Origin: Sphingobacteriales bacterium 39-19
GTDB lineage: Bacteria; Bacteroidota; Bacteroidia; Chitinophagales; Chitinophagaceae
Direction of reading: 5' to 3'
NCBI GenBank assembly: GCA_001898465.1
Contig: MKTX01000006.1
Coordinates: 62,001 to 126,000, forward strand
Length of the DNA: 64,000 nt
Under the pieces are notes generated by a model. The model was not told the origin of the DNA. It worked only from the letters and a program-made list of their open reading frames with translations, and searched no databases. Position 1 is the first letter of the stretch. The number at the start of each line of letters is the position of its first letter. Positions 36,620-45,425 of this stretch are shown one piece after another. A program made the position numbers and the translations under genes.

Positions 36620-39574
36620 TTAAAGCGAAGGGGCTTTTACTTTCTTTCTTACATCCCGGGCAGCGCCAAGGGGTTTATCTTTTGCCATATCTACCAGTAC
36701 CGGTGTACCCACAAAAATAGAAGAATAAGTACCGGTTACCACACCTATTAGCATGGCAAATGCAAAGCCACGGGTAACTTCACCACCAAAGATAAAGAGG
36801 GTGAGTATGGTTACAAATACCGTAAATGACGTCATGATGGTACGGCTAAGGGTATGATTTAATGCCGCATTCACCAGGTCTTTCTTATTCATATCCTTAT
36901 GATCCCGGCTGTATTCCCGTATCCGGTCAAATACAATTACCGTATCGTTCATAGAGAAACCAATTACCGTAAGGATTGCAGCAATAAAGTGCTGGTCAAT
37001 TTCCAGCGGGAAGGGCATGATATCTTTAAAGAATGAGAATACAATTAAGGTTACAAAAACGTCATGTACCAGGGTCATAATAGTTCCCAGTGAATATCTC
37101 CAGTCTCTAAAGCGCAGGAAAATATACAGGAAAATAATGAAGATCGAAAACAGGGTTGCTTTAATGGCGCCTCGTTTTAAATCATCCGAAATACTGGGTT
37201 GCACTGTTGTACGGCCCTGGAAGTTTTTCGCATTAAACTGGGCATACGTGGTTCCGGGAGGCAATACTTTTTTAAGCCCGGTAAATAAAGCTTCCTGTAC
37301 TTTTTCATCCGCATTATCCACGCCTTTCAGGTAAGAAGTGGTAATACTTAAATGCTTATTATCACCAATTGTTTTTATTACCGGGAAATCGCCAAATACG
37401 GCTTTCAGGTCATCAGCAACATCTTCATTTTTTACGGCTTTATCAAAAGAAACCGTAAAGCTGCGGCCGCCTTTAAATTCCACGCCTTCATCAAATCCAT
37501 TGATCAGGGCGCCAATTCCTCCCAGCACGACCAGGATTGAAATGGTGTACGCTACTTTTCTATATTTTACAAAATCAATATTGCGATGCGCAAATATTTT
37601 TTCTGATAATTTGGTGAAATAATTAAAGTGACGGTTTTTATTTGTCCATACATCTGATATTAACCGGGATACCAGGATACCGCAGAATAAGGAGAGCAAT
37701 AAACCGATAATTTGCGTGGTAGCAAAGCCTAATACTGGCCCCAGCCCAAAATAAGCTAAGATAAAGGCGGTAAGTAAAGAAGTAACGTGGGCATCTAACA
37801 CCGGCGCCAATGATTTTTTATAACCATCAGCTACGGCTAATTGATAATTTTTACCCCGTTTAATTTCCTCTTTAATACGCTCAAAAATAATTACGTTGGT
37901 ATCTACCGCCATACCGATAGTTAATACCAAACCCGCAATACCGGCTGCTGTAAGGGTGAACCCCAGCGTGGTTAATACGCCCAGTGTAAATAATAAGTTT
38001 AATATTAAGGCAATATTGGCCACCCAGCCACCTGTATTGTAATAAAGGAGCATGAGGATGAAGATGATACCAAAAGCGATCATAAAGGCATTTAAACCGC
38101 CTCTCACGGCTTCTTTACCCAGGGTAGGGCCCACAATTTGATCGGCAACAATTTTAGCAGGCGCATCCAGTTTACCACTGGTTAAAATTTGGGCAAGGTC
38201 TTGTGCCTGTTCTACCGTAAAAGAACCCGATATTTCTGAATTACCTCCATCAATTACCCCATTTACATTGGGTGCGGAATAAACCAAATCATCAAGCGCT
38301 ATGGCAATGGGTCTGCCTACATTTTTACCGGTAAGCCGGGCCCATGTTTTAGTACCTACAGGATTCATCTGCATTTTAATGGCAGGGCGCCCCAATTCAT
38401 CGTAATCTTGTTTGGCTTCTTCTACCGCATCGCCTTCTAAAGGAGCTTTATCGGTACCCGGTTGGGTTTTTATTGCATAAACGGGTAAGAAACGCTGGCC
38501 TTTATCAGATTTTTCTTCAATACCAAATAAAAATTTCACATCTGCCGGCATGGCCGATTTTACGGCATCTAATTGCAGGTAGTTTAAAAATTTACCGGTA
38601 TCCTGCAACATCACATTCCCCACGGCGGCTGCAAAATATTGTTTACCTTCTTTATCGGTTTGTACATCAATAGGCATCATCACTTTAAAGAAAGGATTTA
38701 CATTTTGATGCTGAAGTAAGGTATCATGAAGTTTTACAGAATCATTGGCGGCAATACCATTTAAATAATTTTGCAAGTTTTTATCTGCCTGCTGTAAGGC
38801 CGGAAATATTTCTGTGATGCGGTAAACTTCCCAAAACTGGAGGTTTGCGCTTGATTGCAGGTAAGCACGTACCCTTTCAGGATCTTTTATACCGGCCAAT
38901 TCTACGTTGATAATACCCCGGTTTGCATCCAGGTTAATATTGGGCTGGGCTACCCCAAACTTATCGATACGCTTTTGCAGGATTTTATATGTTTGCTTGA
39001 TAGCACCATCGGCAATAGTTTGTATTTTGCTGATAACGGTCTTATCATCATCATTCATTTTTACTTCCTTACCCGGGCCGGCAAAGATGGAACTGAGTTT
39101 ACCTGCCCCATTTTGCCTGATAAAAGCATTGCTGAAAAGGGTAATGAAATTTTCTTCACTATTCACTTTTTCGGCGGTTGCCGCATCAATAGCTTTTAAT
39201 AAACTACTGTCTTTTGAGTTGTTGCTTAGTGATTTTAATAAACCCTGCAGGCTTACATCCATCGTTACACTAATACCTCCTTGCAGGTCAAGACCCAGGT
39301 TCAGCTCACTTTCTTTACTTTTCTGGTACGTAGTACCCAGCAATGGAAAAATGGCTTTATCCTTGGTACTGTCCAGGATATGTTGTGTTTTTTGTTCTAC
39401 CAACTTCTCTCTTTCATCGGCAGGTAAATTGGCTGCTTCTCTTTTTACAATACGTTCGGCTTGCGCCCTTACGCTGTTTTCATAATTGCGAACAACCCAC
39501 GTATAAGATAATTCCCAAACGGAGATAATAAGCAGAGCGATGGTAAAAAACCAGACTAAACCTTTCAGTTTCAT
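36620..39574 (-). CDS. secDF: Fused protein translocase subunit SecDF
   Basis: A 984-residue fusion of SecD and SecF, which uses the proton gradient to assist Sec-dependent export. The SecD part has an N-terminal helix, a long periplasmic domain with the LNLGLDLQGGISVTMDVSL motif near residue 90, and SecD transmembrane motifs (FGIIFILMLLYYNTGGWVAN, VDTNVIIFERIKEEIKRGKN). The SecF half has VEFKGGRSFTVSFDKAV and TVIGFSMNDTVIVFDRIREY. Fused SecDF is common in Bacteroidota, and the insertion in the SecD periplasmic part is longer than in E. coli. A TAnnTTTG box and a terminator flank it, so it is a single-gene unit. Confidence 0.98.
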   Translation of the reverse strand: MKLKGLVWFFTIALLIISVWELSYTWVVRNYENSVRAQAERIVKREAANLPADEREKLVEQKTQHILDSTKDKAIFPLLGTTYQKSKESELNLGLDLQGGISVTMDVSLQGLLKSLSNNSKDSSLLKAIDAATAEKVNSEENFITLFSNAFIRQNGAGKLSSIFAGPGKEVKMNDDDKTVISKIQTIADGAIKQTYKILQKRIDKFGVAQPNINLDANRGIINVELAGIKDPERVRAYLQSSANLQFWEVYRITEIFPALQQADKNLQNYLNGIAANDSVKLHDTLLQHQNVNPFFKVMMPIDVQTDKEGKQYFAAAVGNVMLQDTGKFLNYLQLDAVKSAMPADVKFLFGIEEKSDKGQRFLPVYAIKTQPGTDKAPLEGDAVEEAKQDYDELGRPAIKMQMNPVGTKTWARLTGKNVGRPIAIALDDLVYSAPNVNGVIDGGNSEISGSFTVEQAQDLAQILTSGKLDAPAKIVADQIVGPTLGKEAVRGGLNAFMIAFGIIFILMLLYYNTGGWVANIALILNLLFTLGVLTTLGFTLTAAGIAGLVLTIGMAVDTNVIIFERIKEEIKRGKNYQLAVADGYKKSLAPVLDAHVTSLLTAFILAYFGLGPVLGFATTQIIGLLLSLFCGILVSRLISDVWTNKNRHFNYFTKLSEKIFAHRNIDFVKYRKVAYTISILVVLGGIGALINGFDEGVEFKGGRSFTVSFDKAVKNEDVADDLKAVFGDFPVIKTIGDNKHLSITTSYLKGVDNADEKVQEALFTGLKKVLPPGTTYAQFNAKNFQGRTTVQPSISDDLKRGAIKATLFSIFIIFLYIFLRFRDWRYSLGTIMTLVHDVFVTLIVFSFFKDIMPFPLEIDQHFIAAILTVIGFSMNDTVIVFDRIREYSRDHKDMNKKDLVNAALNHTLSRTIMTSFTVFVTILTLFIFGGEVTRGFAFAMLIGVVTGTYSSIFVGTPVLVDMAKDKPLGAARDVRKKVKAPSL

Positions 39575-39617
39575 GTGAAAATTTCGATTTTAACTACGGT
39601 AAATTTTTTCAAGTGTG

Positions 39618-39625
39618 CAAAGATA
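39618..39625 (-). promoter_or_regulatory. -7 box of secDF (TATCTTTG on the minus strand)
   Basis: Reads CAAAGATA on the plus strand, 43 bp upstream of the secDF ATG at 39574. Confidence 0.6.
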
Positions 39626-39697
39626 AGGGAAAATGGCATTGCCCTTTAAGTATAGTTATTAGTGAAAATTTCTTCAATTTGCAGTAAAATCTCTTGA

Positions 39698-41032
39698 ATG
39701 CATAAAATACAATATGTTTTAGCTCTTTTCCTGGTGCTGATTGCAGCTCATTGTACGGCTCCCAAACGTACCGAATCAACGCCGGTTACTTCTCAAAAGC
39801 CCATAAATACTACAGCTACTGAAAATATGAATGGAAATACAACTCCTCAGGAAACCTTCTTTAAGCGGTTATTTACTGAAAATGAAACCACACTGGGTTT
39901 TGTGCCGGGTAAAATGAAAGCGTACAATATCCAGGTAATTTATACGCAAATAAACCGGGATGCTCAGAATAACCCTACCTTTCATACATATTCCTACCCC
40001 GGTGAACCCGCTGCTTATTATTATCCCGCATCTACTGTAAAGCTGCCCATTGTACTGCTTGCTTTGCAAAAATTACAGGAACTTAAATCAAAACACATTA
40101 CTAAATACAGTTCCATGATTACCGATGCCGGTTACAGCGGGCAAACGGCTACTTACAATGACCCCAATACCCCCGACGGACGGCCCTGTATTGCCCAATA
40201 TATTAAACGGATTTTACTGGTAAGTGATAATGATGCTTTTAATCGCTTATATGAGTTCCTGGGCCAGGAATATATTAATAAGGAGTTGCATAAGAAAGGA
40301 TATGCATCTGCACAAATTTTGCACCGCCTGGATGTTTATCTTACGGCCGATGAAAACCGGCACACCAATCCTATCCGGTTTTATGATACAGCCGGGAATT
40401 TACTATACGAACAATCCATGCAATATAACCGCACAAAATACCAAGAACGTAATGATGTGCAGGGCAATGCTTATTATGACGGGAACCATGTATTGCAACA
40501 AAAACCAATGAATTTTTCTGGAAAAAACCGGCTGAACCTGGAAAGCCTGCATAAAATACTGATGAGTATTGTAATGCCTCAATCTGTTCATGCCAATCAA
40601 CGATTTAACATTAGCGAAGAAGATCGCCTGTTTGTATTAAAATATATGGGTGCTTACCCGGCAGAATCAGTTTATCCATCCTATGGTAAATCGTATTATG
40701 ATACCTGGGTAAAATTTTTGTATTATGGATCTGATAAAAGCCCGGTTCAAAATTCAATACGCATTTTCAATAAATCAGGAAATGCATATGGCCAGCTTAC
40801 AGATGCCGCCTATATTGTTGATTTTGATAAAAAGATAGAATTCTTCTTATCTGCAACCATCAATTGTAATACGGATGGTATTTTAAATGATGATGCATAT
40901 GATTACATTGGCCTGGGATACCCTTTTATGAAAAACCTGGGTAACGCTATTTACCGTGAAGAATTAAACCGTAGAAAAAAATATTTACCTAACCTGGCTG
41001 AATATCAATTTAATTTTGCTGCAGAGAACTGA
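39698..41032 (+). CDS. Lipoprotein of the class A beta-lactamase fold
   Basis: A 444-residue lipoprotein (signal with lipobox IAAHC19) followed by a Thr/Ser-rich linker to about residue 50. The catalytic-domain motifs of the serine beta-lactamase superfamily are present in order: SxxK as S112-T-V-K115 in YYYPASTVKLPIVLL, SDN at 176-178 in LLVSDNDAFNRLYEFLG, and KSG in IRIFNKSGNAYGQLTDAAYI (the KTG equivalent). A Glu equivalent to Glu166 of class A enzymes is not clearly visible (TADENRHTNP may cover it). It is longer than classic beta-lactamases (about 290 aa), with insertions between the motifs. Whether it hydrolyses beta-lactams or acts on peptidoglycan or peptides is unknown. Confidence 0.8.
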   Translation: MHKIQYVLALFLVLIAAHCTAPKRTESTPVTSQKPINTTATENMNGNTTPQETFFKRLFTENETTLGFVPGKMKAYNIQVIYTQINRDAQNNPTFHTYSYPGEPAAYYYPASTVKLPIVLLALQKLQELKSKHITKYSSMITDAGYSGQTATYNDPNTPDGRPCIAQYIKRILLVSDNDAFNRLYEFLGQEYINKELHKKGYASAQILHRLDVYLTADENRHTNPIRFYDTAGNLLYEQSMQYNRTKYQERNDVQGNAYYDGNHVLQQKPMNFSGKNRLNLESLHKILMSIVMPQSVHANQRFNISEEDRLFVLKYMGAYPAESVYPSYGKSYYDTWVKFLYYGSDKSPVQNSIRIFNKSGNAYGQLTDAAYIVDFDKKIEFFLSATINCNTDGILNDDAYDYIGLGYPFMKNLGNAIYREELNRRKKYLPNLAEYQFNFAAEN

Positions 41033-41059
41033 GAAAAACAGCGCCATAAAAGAAATAGT

Positions 41060-41067
41060 TACCTTTG
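41060..41067 (+). promoter_or_regulatory. -7 box (TACCTTTG) of the aminotransferase gene
   Basis: Perfect TAnnTTTG, 21 bp before the ATG at 41089. It overlaps the longest in-frame start (TTG at 41065), which argues against that start. Confidence 0.6.
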
Positions 41068-41088
41068 CGCCTTACAAATTTTTCGATT

Positions 41089-42282
41089 ATGCCATTGTCA
41101 TCATTACTCACCCGCTTTAATGAACCCGAAACTCTTAAAATGGCCAAGTTAGGCCGTGAACTGAGGGCAAGTGGGGTAGATATTACAGACCTTAGCCTTG
41201 GCGAACCCGATTTTGATACGCCTATCCATATAAAAGAAGCGGCTAAAAAAGCCATTGATGAAAATTATAGCCATTATACCCCAGTTGCGGGTTATGCCGA
41301 TGTGCGACAAGCGGTATGCGATAAACTGAAGAGAGAAAACGGGCTTGATTATGAGCCGGGCCAAATTGTATTAAGTACCGGTGCCAAGCAATGTATTGCC
41401 AATACCGTACTTGCCATTGTAGATGCAGGCGATGAAGTAATTATTCCCACTCCGTATTGGGTAACGTATAGCGAGATTGTGCGGTTAGCAGGAGGGAAGG
41501 TAAACCTGGTAAAAACAACCATTGAAAATGGCTTTAAAATTACCGCTTCGCAACTGGAGGCAGCGATCACTAAAAAAACAAGGTTATTCATGTTTTCTTC
41601 ACCCTGTAATCCATCCGGGGCGGTATATAGTAAAGATGAATTGGCGGCACTTGCCGGGGTATTTACAAAACATCCGCAGGTGTACATCCTAAGTGATGAA
41701 ATTTATGAACATATTAATTATGAGGGAACCCATGAAAGCATTGCCCAGTTTGATGACATTAAGAGCCGTGTGATTCTCATCAATGGGTTAAGCAAGGCTT
41801 ATGCCATGACGGGATGGCGCTTAGGCTATATGGCCTGTAATAAGGAAATAGCGGCTGCCTGCGACAAATTGCAGGGCCAGTTTACCAGTGCCACCTGCTC
41901 TATCACGCAAAGGGCAGCTATTGCGGCACTTACCGGAACCATGGAACCCACTCAAAAAATGCTGGCTGAATTTAGAGAAAGGCGTGCTGCTGTGTTATCT
42001 CTTATTAAAGAAATCCCGGGCTTAAAATGCAGTGAACCACCCGGCGCTTTTTATATCTTCCCGGATGTAAGCAGTTATTTTGGTAAAATAAAACCGGGCG
42101 GAGAAACCATTGCCGATGCCGATGATTTATGTATGTACCTGTTACATGAAGCCCATGTATCTACAGTAAGTGGAAAAGGATTTGGAGAACCCGCCTGCAT
42201 TCGTATATCCTTTGCCAATAACCTCCCTAATATTGAAAAAGGATTTGCTAAAATTAAAAAGGCATTAGGGGCGTTGCAATAA
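41089..42282 (+). CDS. aspC: Class I/II PLP-dependent aminotransferase (aspartate type)
   Basis: About 397 residues from the ATG at 41089 (MPLSSLLTRFNEPETLKMAK), typical for AspC-like enzymes that interconvert aspartate and oxaloacetate with glutamate. Motifs: DLSLGEPDFDTPIHIKEAA near the N-terminus, FSSPCNPSGAVYS (substrate-carboxylate binding NP), VYILSDEIYEHINYEG, and the PLP-lysine block LINGLSKAYAMTGWRLGY with the Schiff-base Lys in SKAYAMTGWR. The C-terminal CIRISFANN block binds the alpha-carboxylate with its Arg. The symbol is by family similarity; related names are aatA and patA. Confidence 0.9.
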   Translation: MPLSSLLTRFNEPETLKMAKLGRELRASGVDITDLSLGEPDFDTPIHIKEAAKKAIDENYSHYTPVAGYADVRQAVCDKLKRENGLDYEPGQIVLSTGAKQCIANTVLAIVDAGDEVIIPTPYWVTYSEIVRLAGGKVNLVKTTIENGFKITASQLEAAITKKTRLFMFSSPCNPSGAVYSKDELAALAGVFTKHPQVYILSDEIYEHINYEGTHESIAQFDDIKSRVILINGLSKAYAMTGWRLGYMACNKEIAAACDKLQGQFTSATCSITQRAAIAALTGTMEPTQKMLAEFRERRAAVLSLIKEIPGLKCSEPPGAFYIFPDVSSYFGKIKPGGETIADADDLCMYLLHEAHVSTVSGKGFGEPACIRISFANNLPNIEKGFAKIKKALGALQ

Positions 42283-42320
42283 ATTGTACATTAAAAAATA
42301 CGTACCTGTACAGGCAACGC

Positions 42321-43913
42321 TTATCTCATCCTTTTAAAAGCATTCATGAGCCCATTGGTACTGCTATCATGAGTTTCAATTTGGTCTTCATTTTCTAACT
42401 GGGGTAATATGCTACTGGCTAATTTTTTTCCCAGTTCTACACCCCACTGATCAAAGCTATAGATATTCCAAATTACACCTTGTACAAATATCTTGTGCTC
42501 ATACAAAGCAATAAGCTGCCCCAGCGTATAGGGGGTTATCTTCTTTATTAAAAATGAATTGGTAGGCCGGTTGCCTTCAAAAACACGATAGGGATTTTCA
42601 TGACCGGCACCGTTCATAAGCGCTTCGGTTTGGGCAAAGAAATTACTTAATAATTTGCTGTGATGATCGCCTAACGGGTTATGTGTTTGTGCAGGCGCTA
42701 TAAAATCGCAGGGGATAAGCGCTGTACCCTGGTGTATTAATTGGTAAAAGGCATGCTGGCCATTGGTACCGGGCTCGCCCCAAATTACAGGCCCTGACTG
42801 GTAGGTTAGTTTTTTACCGTTTCGGTCCACATATTTGCCATTGCTTTCCATATTTCCCTGCTGAAAATAGGCAGGAAAACGATGCATATACTGATCATAA
42901 GGAAGTATAGCCTCCGTTTCTGTACCAAAAAAATTGCGATACCAAATACCCAGCAATGCCATAATAACCGGAATATTCTTTTCAAAAGGAGTTTCTTTAA
43001 AATGACAGTCTGTAGCATAGGCTCCCCGGAGCAATTGTTCAAAGTTTTCATACCCAATGCTGGCAGCAATAGAAAGGCCAATAGCGCTCCATAAGCTATA
43101 GCGGCCGCCTACCCAATCCCAAAATTCAAACATATTGGCCGGGTCAATCCCAAATTTTTCCACCTCTTTTTGATTGGTACTTAAAGCCACAAAATGCTGC
43201 TTTACATTATTTTCACTGCCTCCGTTTTCATAAAACCAGTTCCGGGCAGAAAAGGCATTGGTCATGGTTTCCTGGGTAGTAAAAGTTTTACTGGCCACCA
43301 GGAAAAGCGTTTCCTCTGCTGTTACTTTTTTCAGGGTTTCTATTAATTGAGTTCCATCTACATTACTTACAAAATGGGGTTGTATGCCCTGGTGCCAATA
43401 AGGTTTCAGGGCTTCGGTTACCATTACCGGTCCCAGGTCGCTGCCGCCAATCCCGATATTTACAATATATTTTATTTTTTTGCCGGTAAACCCTTTCCAG
43501 GAACCATTATGCAGGGCATTGCAAAAATTTTTCATTTTTTCCTGCACTGCATGTATTTCGGGCATTACATCTTTACCATCAGTAATTACCGGCTTACCGC
43601 TAAAATTTCGTAAGGCTGTGTGTAATACTGCCCGGTCTTCGGTTTCATTAATTTTTTCACCGTCAAACATGGCCTGCCTGGCTTCCTTTACTTTACATTC
43701 TTCGGCCAGTTTTAATAACAATGCCAGGGTATCGGGGGTAATGATATTTTTAGAATAATCAAATAAAATATCTTCAAAGGGTATGGAGAAGCTATGAAAC
43801 CTTTCGGGGTTTTTTGCAAACAATTGTTTTACCTGTAAGGACGAAGCGTGTTCATAATGTTGTTTTAATAATTTCCAGGCTTCTGTTTCTGTGGGATTTA
43901 TTTTTGGGAACAT
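42321..43913 (-). CDS. pgi: Glucose-6-phosphate isomerase
   Basis: Interconverts glucose-6-phosphate and fructose-6-phosphate in the cytoplasm. At 530 residues it is the long bacterial type. Conserved blocks: [20 protein letters not shown] near residue 150, [35 protein letters not shown] with the catalytic Glu region, and the C-terminal [14 protein letters not shown]. It converges with the aminotransferase gene after 38 bp. Confidence 0.98.
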   Translation of the reverse strand: MFPKINPTETEAWKLLKQHYEHASSLQVKQLFAKNPERFHSFSIPFEDILFDYSKNIITPDTLALLLKLAEECKVKEARQAMFDGEKINETEDRAVLHTALRNFSGKPVITDGKDVMPEIHAVQEKMKNFCNALHNGSWKGFTGKKIKYIVNIGIGGSDLGPVMVTEALKPYWHQGIQPHFVSNVDGTQLIETLKKVTAEETLFLVASKTFTTQETMTNAFSARNWFYENGGSENNVKQHFVALSTNQKEVEKFGIDPANMFEFWDWVGGRYSLWSAIGLSIAASIGYENFEQLLRGAYATDCHFKETPFEKNIPVIMALLGIWYRNFFGTETEAILPYDQYMHRFPAYFQQGNMESNGKYVDRNGKKLTYQSGPVIWGEPGTNGQHAFYQLIHQGTALIPCDFIAPAQTHNPLGDHHSKLLSNFFAQTEALMNGAGHENPYRVFEGNRPTNSFLIKKITPYTLGQLIALYEHKIFVQGVIWNIYSFDQWGVELGKKLASSILPQLENEDQIETHDSSTNGLMNAFKRMR

Positions 43914-43965
43914 AAAATAGGCTTTATCGTTTTTTTTCTAAGGTAATGATATCGTAAGAGTCCGG

Positions 43966-43973
43966 CAAACTTA
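43966..43973 (-). promoter_or_regulatory. -7 box of pgi (TAAGTTTG on the minus strand)
   Basis: Plus-strand reading CAAACTTA, 52 bp upstream of the pgi ATG. Confidence 0.55.
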
Positions 43974-44058
43974 AATATTGTTAAATATTTAATGCGGCAA
44001 CTGAATTCATTAGCATTATTAACGAAGTTAAAGGTACATCACATTTTTTCTATAAATT

Positions 44059-44066
44059 TACGTTTG
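44059..44066 (+). promoter_or_regulatory. -7 box (TACGTTTG) before the 44079 gene
   Basis: Perfect TAnnTTTG only 12 bp before the ATG at 44079. The mRNA would have a leader of just a few bases, unless translation starts at one of the ATGs at codons 5 and 6. Confidence 0.5.
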
Positions 44067-44078
44067 TAAATCGCTTAC

Positions 44079-44873
44079 ATGAAGAAATTAATGATGGGAG
44101 TTTTGGTGCTTTTACTTACGCAGTCTGTTTCGGCACAGCAGGAAGCCAAATCTAAAAAGCAAATTCGCCGGGAACAGCGTGAAGAGAAAATGAATAAAAT
44201 GGCCCGTCAGGAAGAGGAGGGGGTTATTGGATACAGCAGGCACCTGGTATTTGGATTTAAACTTACTACCGATGGTTATGGCGGATTGGTAGAAATAGCC
44301 AGGGCGCAATCTGTAAAACGGGCAACCCTGTACCAGTTAGAAATTACAGAAAGAAAAACTGCTAAAGAAGAAAAATTACAAAATCCTTATTTTAATACAA
44401 CTCCTTTTATTTTAGGAAAAATAAACTTTGTGTACCCGGTAAAACTGGGGCTGCAAAAACAATTTCTATTGGGAAATAAAGGCAATAAAAATGGTGTGAG
44501 TATTACCGGGAATATTGGCGGCGGTATTGCAATGAGTTTATTGCGGCCATACCAGGTAGAAGTGGCAGATACCACAACAGGAGGAACCAAGTTTGTAAGT
44601 TATGAAAGTGATAGTTCTACTTATTTTACACATCAAATTGTTTCGGGGCCCGGGTTTGGCAGGGGGTGGGGGCAGGTGAAAGTAGTGCCGGGCGCTTACG
44701 TAAAATCGGGTGTTCGCTTTGATTATGGAAAATATAATGAAATGGTAAGCGCTATTGAAGTGGGCTTGAGCGCTGAATTTTACAGTAAGAAAATTCCGCA
44801 AATGATTTATCAAAAATACCAGCAATTCTTTTTTTCGGGTTATGTTGCCATTATTTTTGGAAAGCGTAAATAA
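44079..44873 (+). CDS. Secreted or outer-membrane protein of unknown function
   Basis: 264 residues with a signal peptide (MKKLMMGVLVLLLTQSVSAQ) followed by a charged KSKKQIRREQREEKMNKMAR segment. The rest has blocks of alternating residues, for example YGGLVEIARAQSVKRATLYQ and PGAYVKSGVRFDYGKYNEMV, and ends GYVAIIFGKRK; the alternating pattern fits an outer-membrane beta-barrel. I recognise it only as a conserved Bacteroidota hypothetical. A second ATG at codon 5 or 6 may be the real start given the short leader. Function unknown. Confidence 0.6.
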   Translation: MKKLMMGVLVLLLTQSVSAQQEAKSKKQIRREQREEKMNKMARQEEEGVIGYSRHLVFGFKLTTDGYGGLVEIARAQSVKRATLYQLEITERKTAKEEKLQNPYFNTTPFILGKINFVYPVKLGLQKQFLLGNKGNKNGVSITGNIGGGIAMSLLRPYQVEVADTTTGGTKFVSYESDSSTYFTHQIVSGPGFGRGWGQVKVVPGAYVKSGVRFDYGKYNEMVSAIEVGLSAEFYSKKIPQMIYQKYQQFFFSGYVAIIFGKRK

Positions 44874-44907
44874 TTTATTTTACATAAGAGGGGTAATGGT
44901 GTAGCAG

Positions 44908-45345
44908 CTATAAACCATATATTCTTTTTACATCCCTATCCACATCTCTCGCCTTGATGGTATCTCTTTTGTCAAAATGCTTTTTCCCTTTTCCCAATCC
45001 AATCTCAAGCTTGGCCAACCCGTTTTCATTGATAAATAATCTTAGTGGGATGATGCTATACCCTTTCTCTTTTGTTTTTGCTTCTAACTTTTTCAACTCT
45101 TTTTTATTTAATAAGAGTTTTCTTTCCTGCATAGGTTCATGATTTGTATAAGTGCCAAATGCATATTCTGAAATGTGCAGGTTTCTTACAAATAGCTCAC
45201 CTTTAAAAAAAGCACAATAGCTATCATTAAAACTGGCTTTTCCCGTTCTCAGCGATTTTATTTCAGTACCCGCCAGTACAATACCTGCGGTAAAAGTATC
45301 TTCAAAAAAATATTCGTAATATGCTTTTTTATTATTCAGTTCCAC
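44908..45345 (-). CDS. smpB: SsrA-binding protein SmpB
   Basis: Binds tmRNA and brings it to stalled ribosomes (trans-translation). 145 residues, the usual length. Features: NNKKAYYEYFFEDTFTAGIV with LAGTEIKSLRTGKASFNDSY, ELFVRNLHISEYAFG, KLLLNKKELKKLEAKTKEKG and the basic C-terminal tail KGKKHFDKRDTIKARDVDRD, which all match the family. No ssrA gene is seen in the window. A -7 box overlaps its promoter with a leader of only about 9 bases. Confidence 0.96.
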   Translation of the reverse strand: MELNNKKAYYEYFFEDTFTAGIVLAGTEIKSLRTGKASFNDSYCAFFKGELFVRNLHISEYAFGTYTNHEPMQERKLLLNKKELKKLEAKTKEKGYSIIPLRLFINENGLAKLEIGLGKGKKHFDKRDTIKARDVDRDVKRIYGL

Positions 45346-45360
45346 TTAGATTATTTTATA

Positions 45361-45368
45361 CAAATATA
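45361..45368 (-). promoter_or_regulatory. -7 box of smpB (TATATTTG on the minus strand)
   Basis: Plus-strand reading CAAATATA, 15 bp upstream of the smpB ATG, implying a short leader. Confidence 0.5.
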
Positions 45369-45425
45369 GCTTTTGCCCAATAGGTTTGCAGCTAAAATTA
45401 ATCTTTCAATTCGTAGTATCCATCC

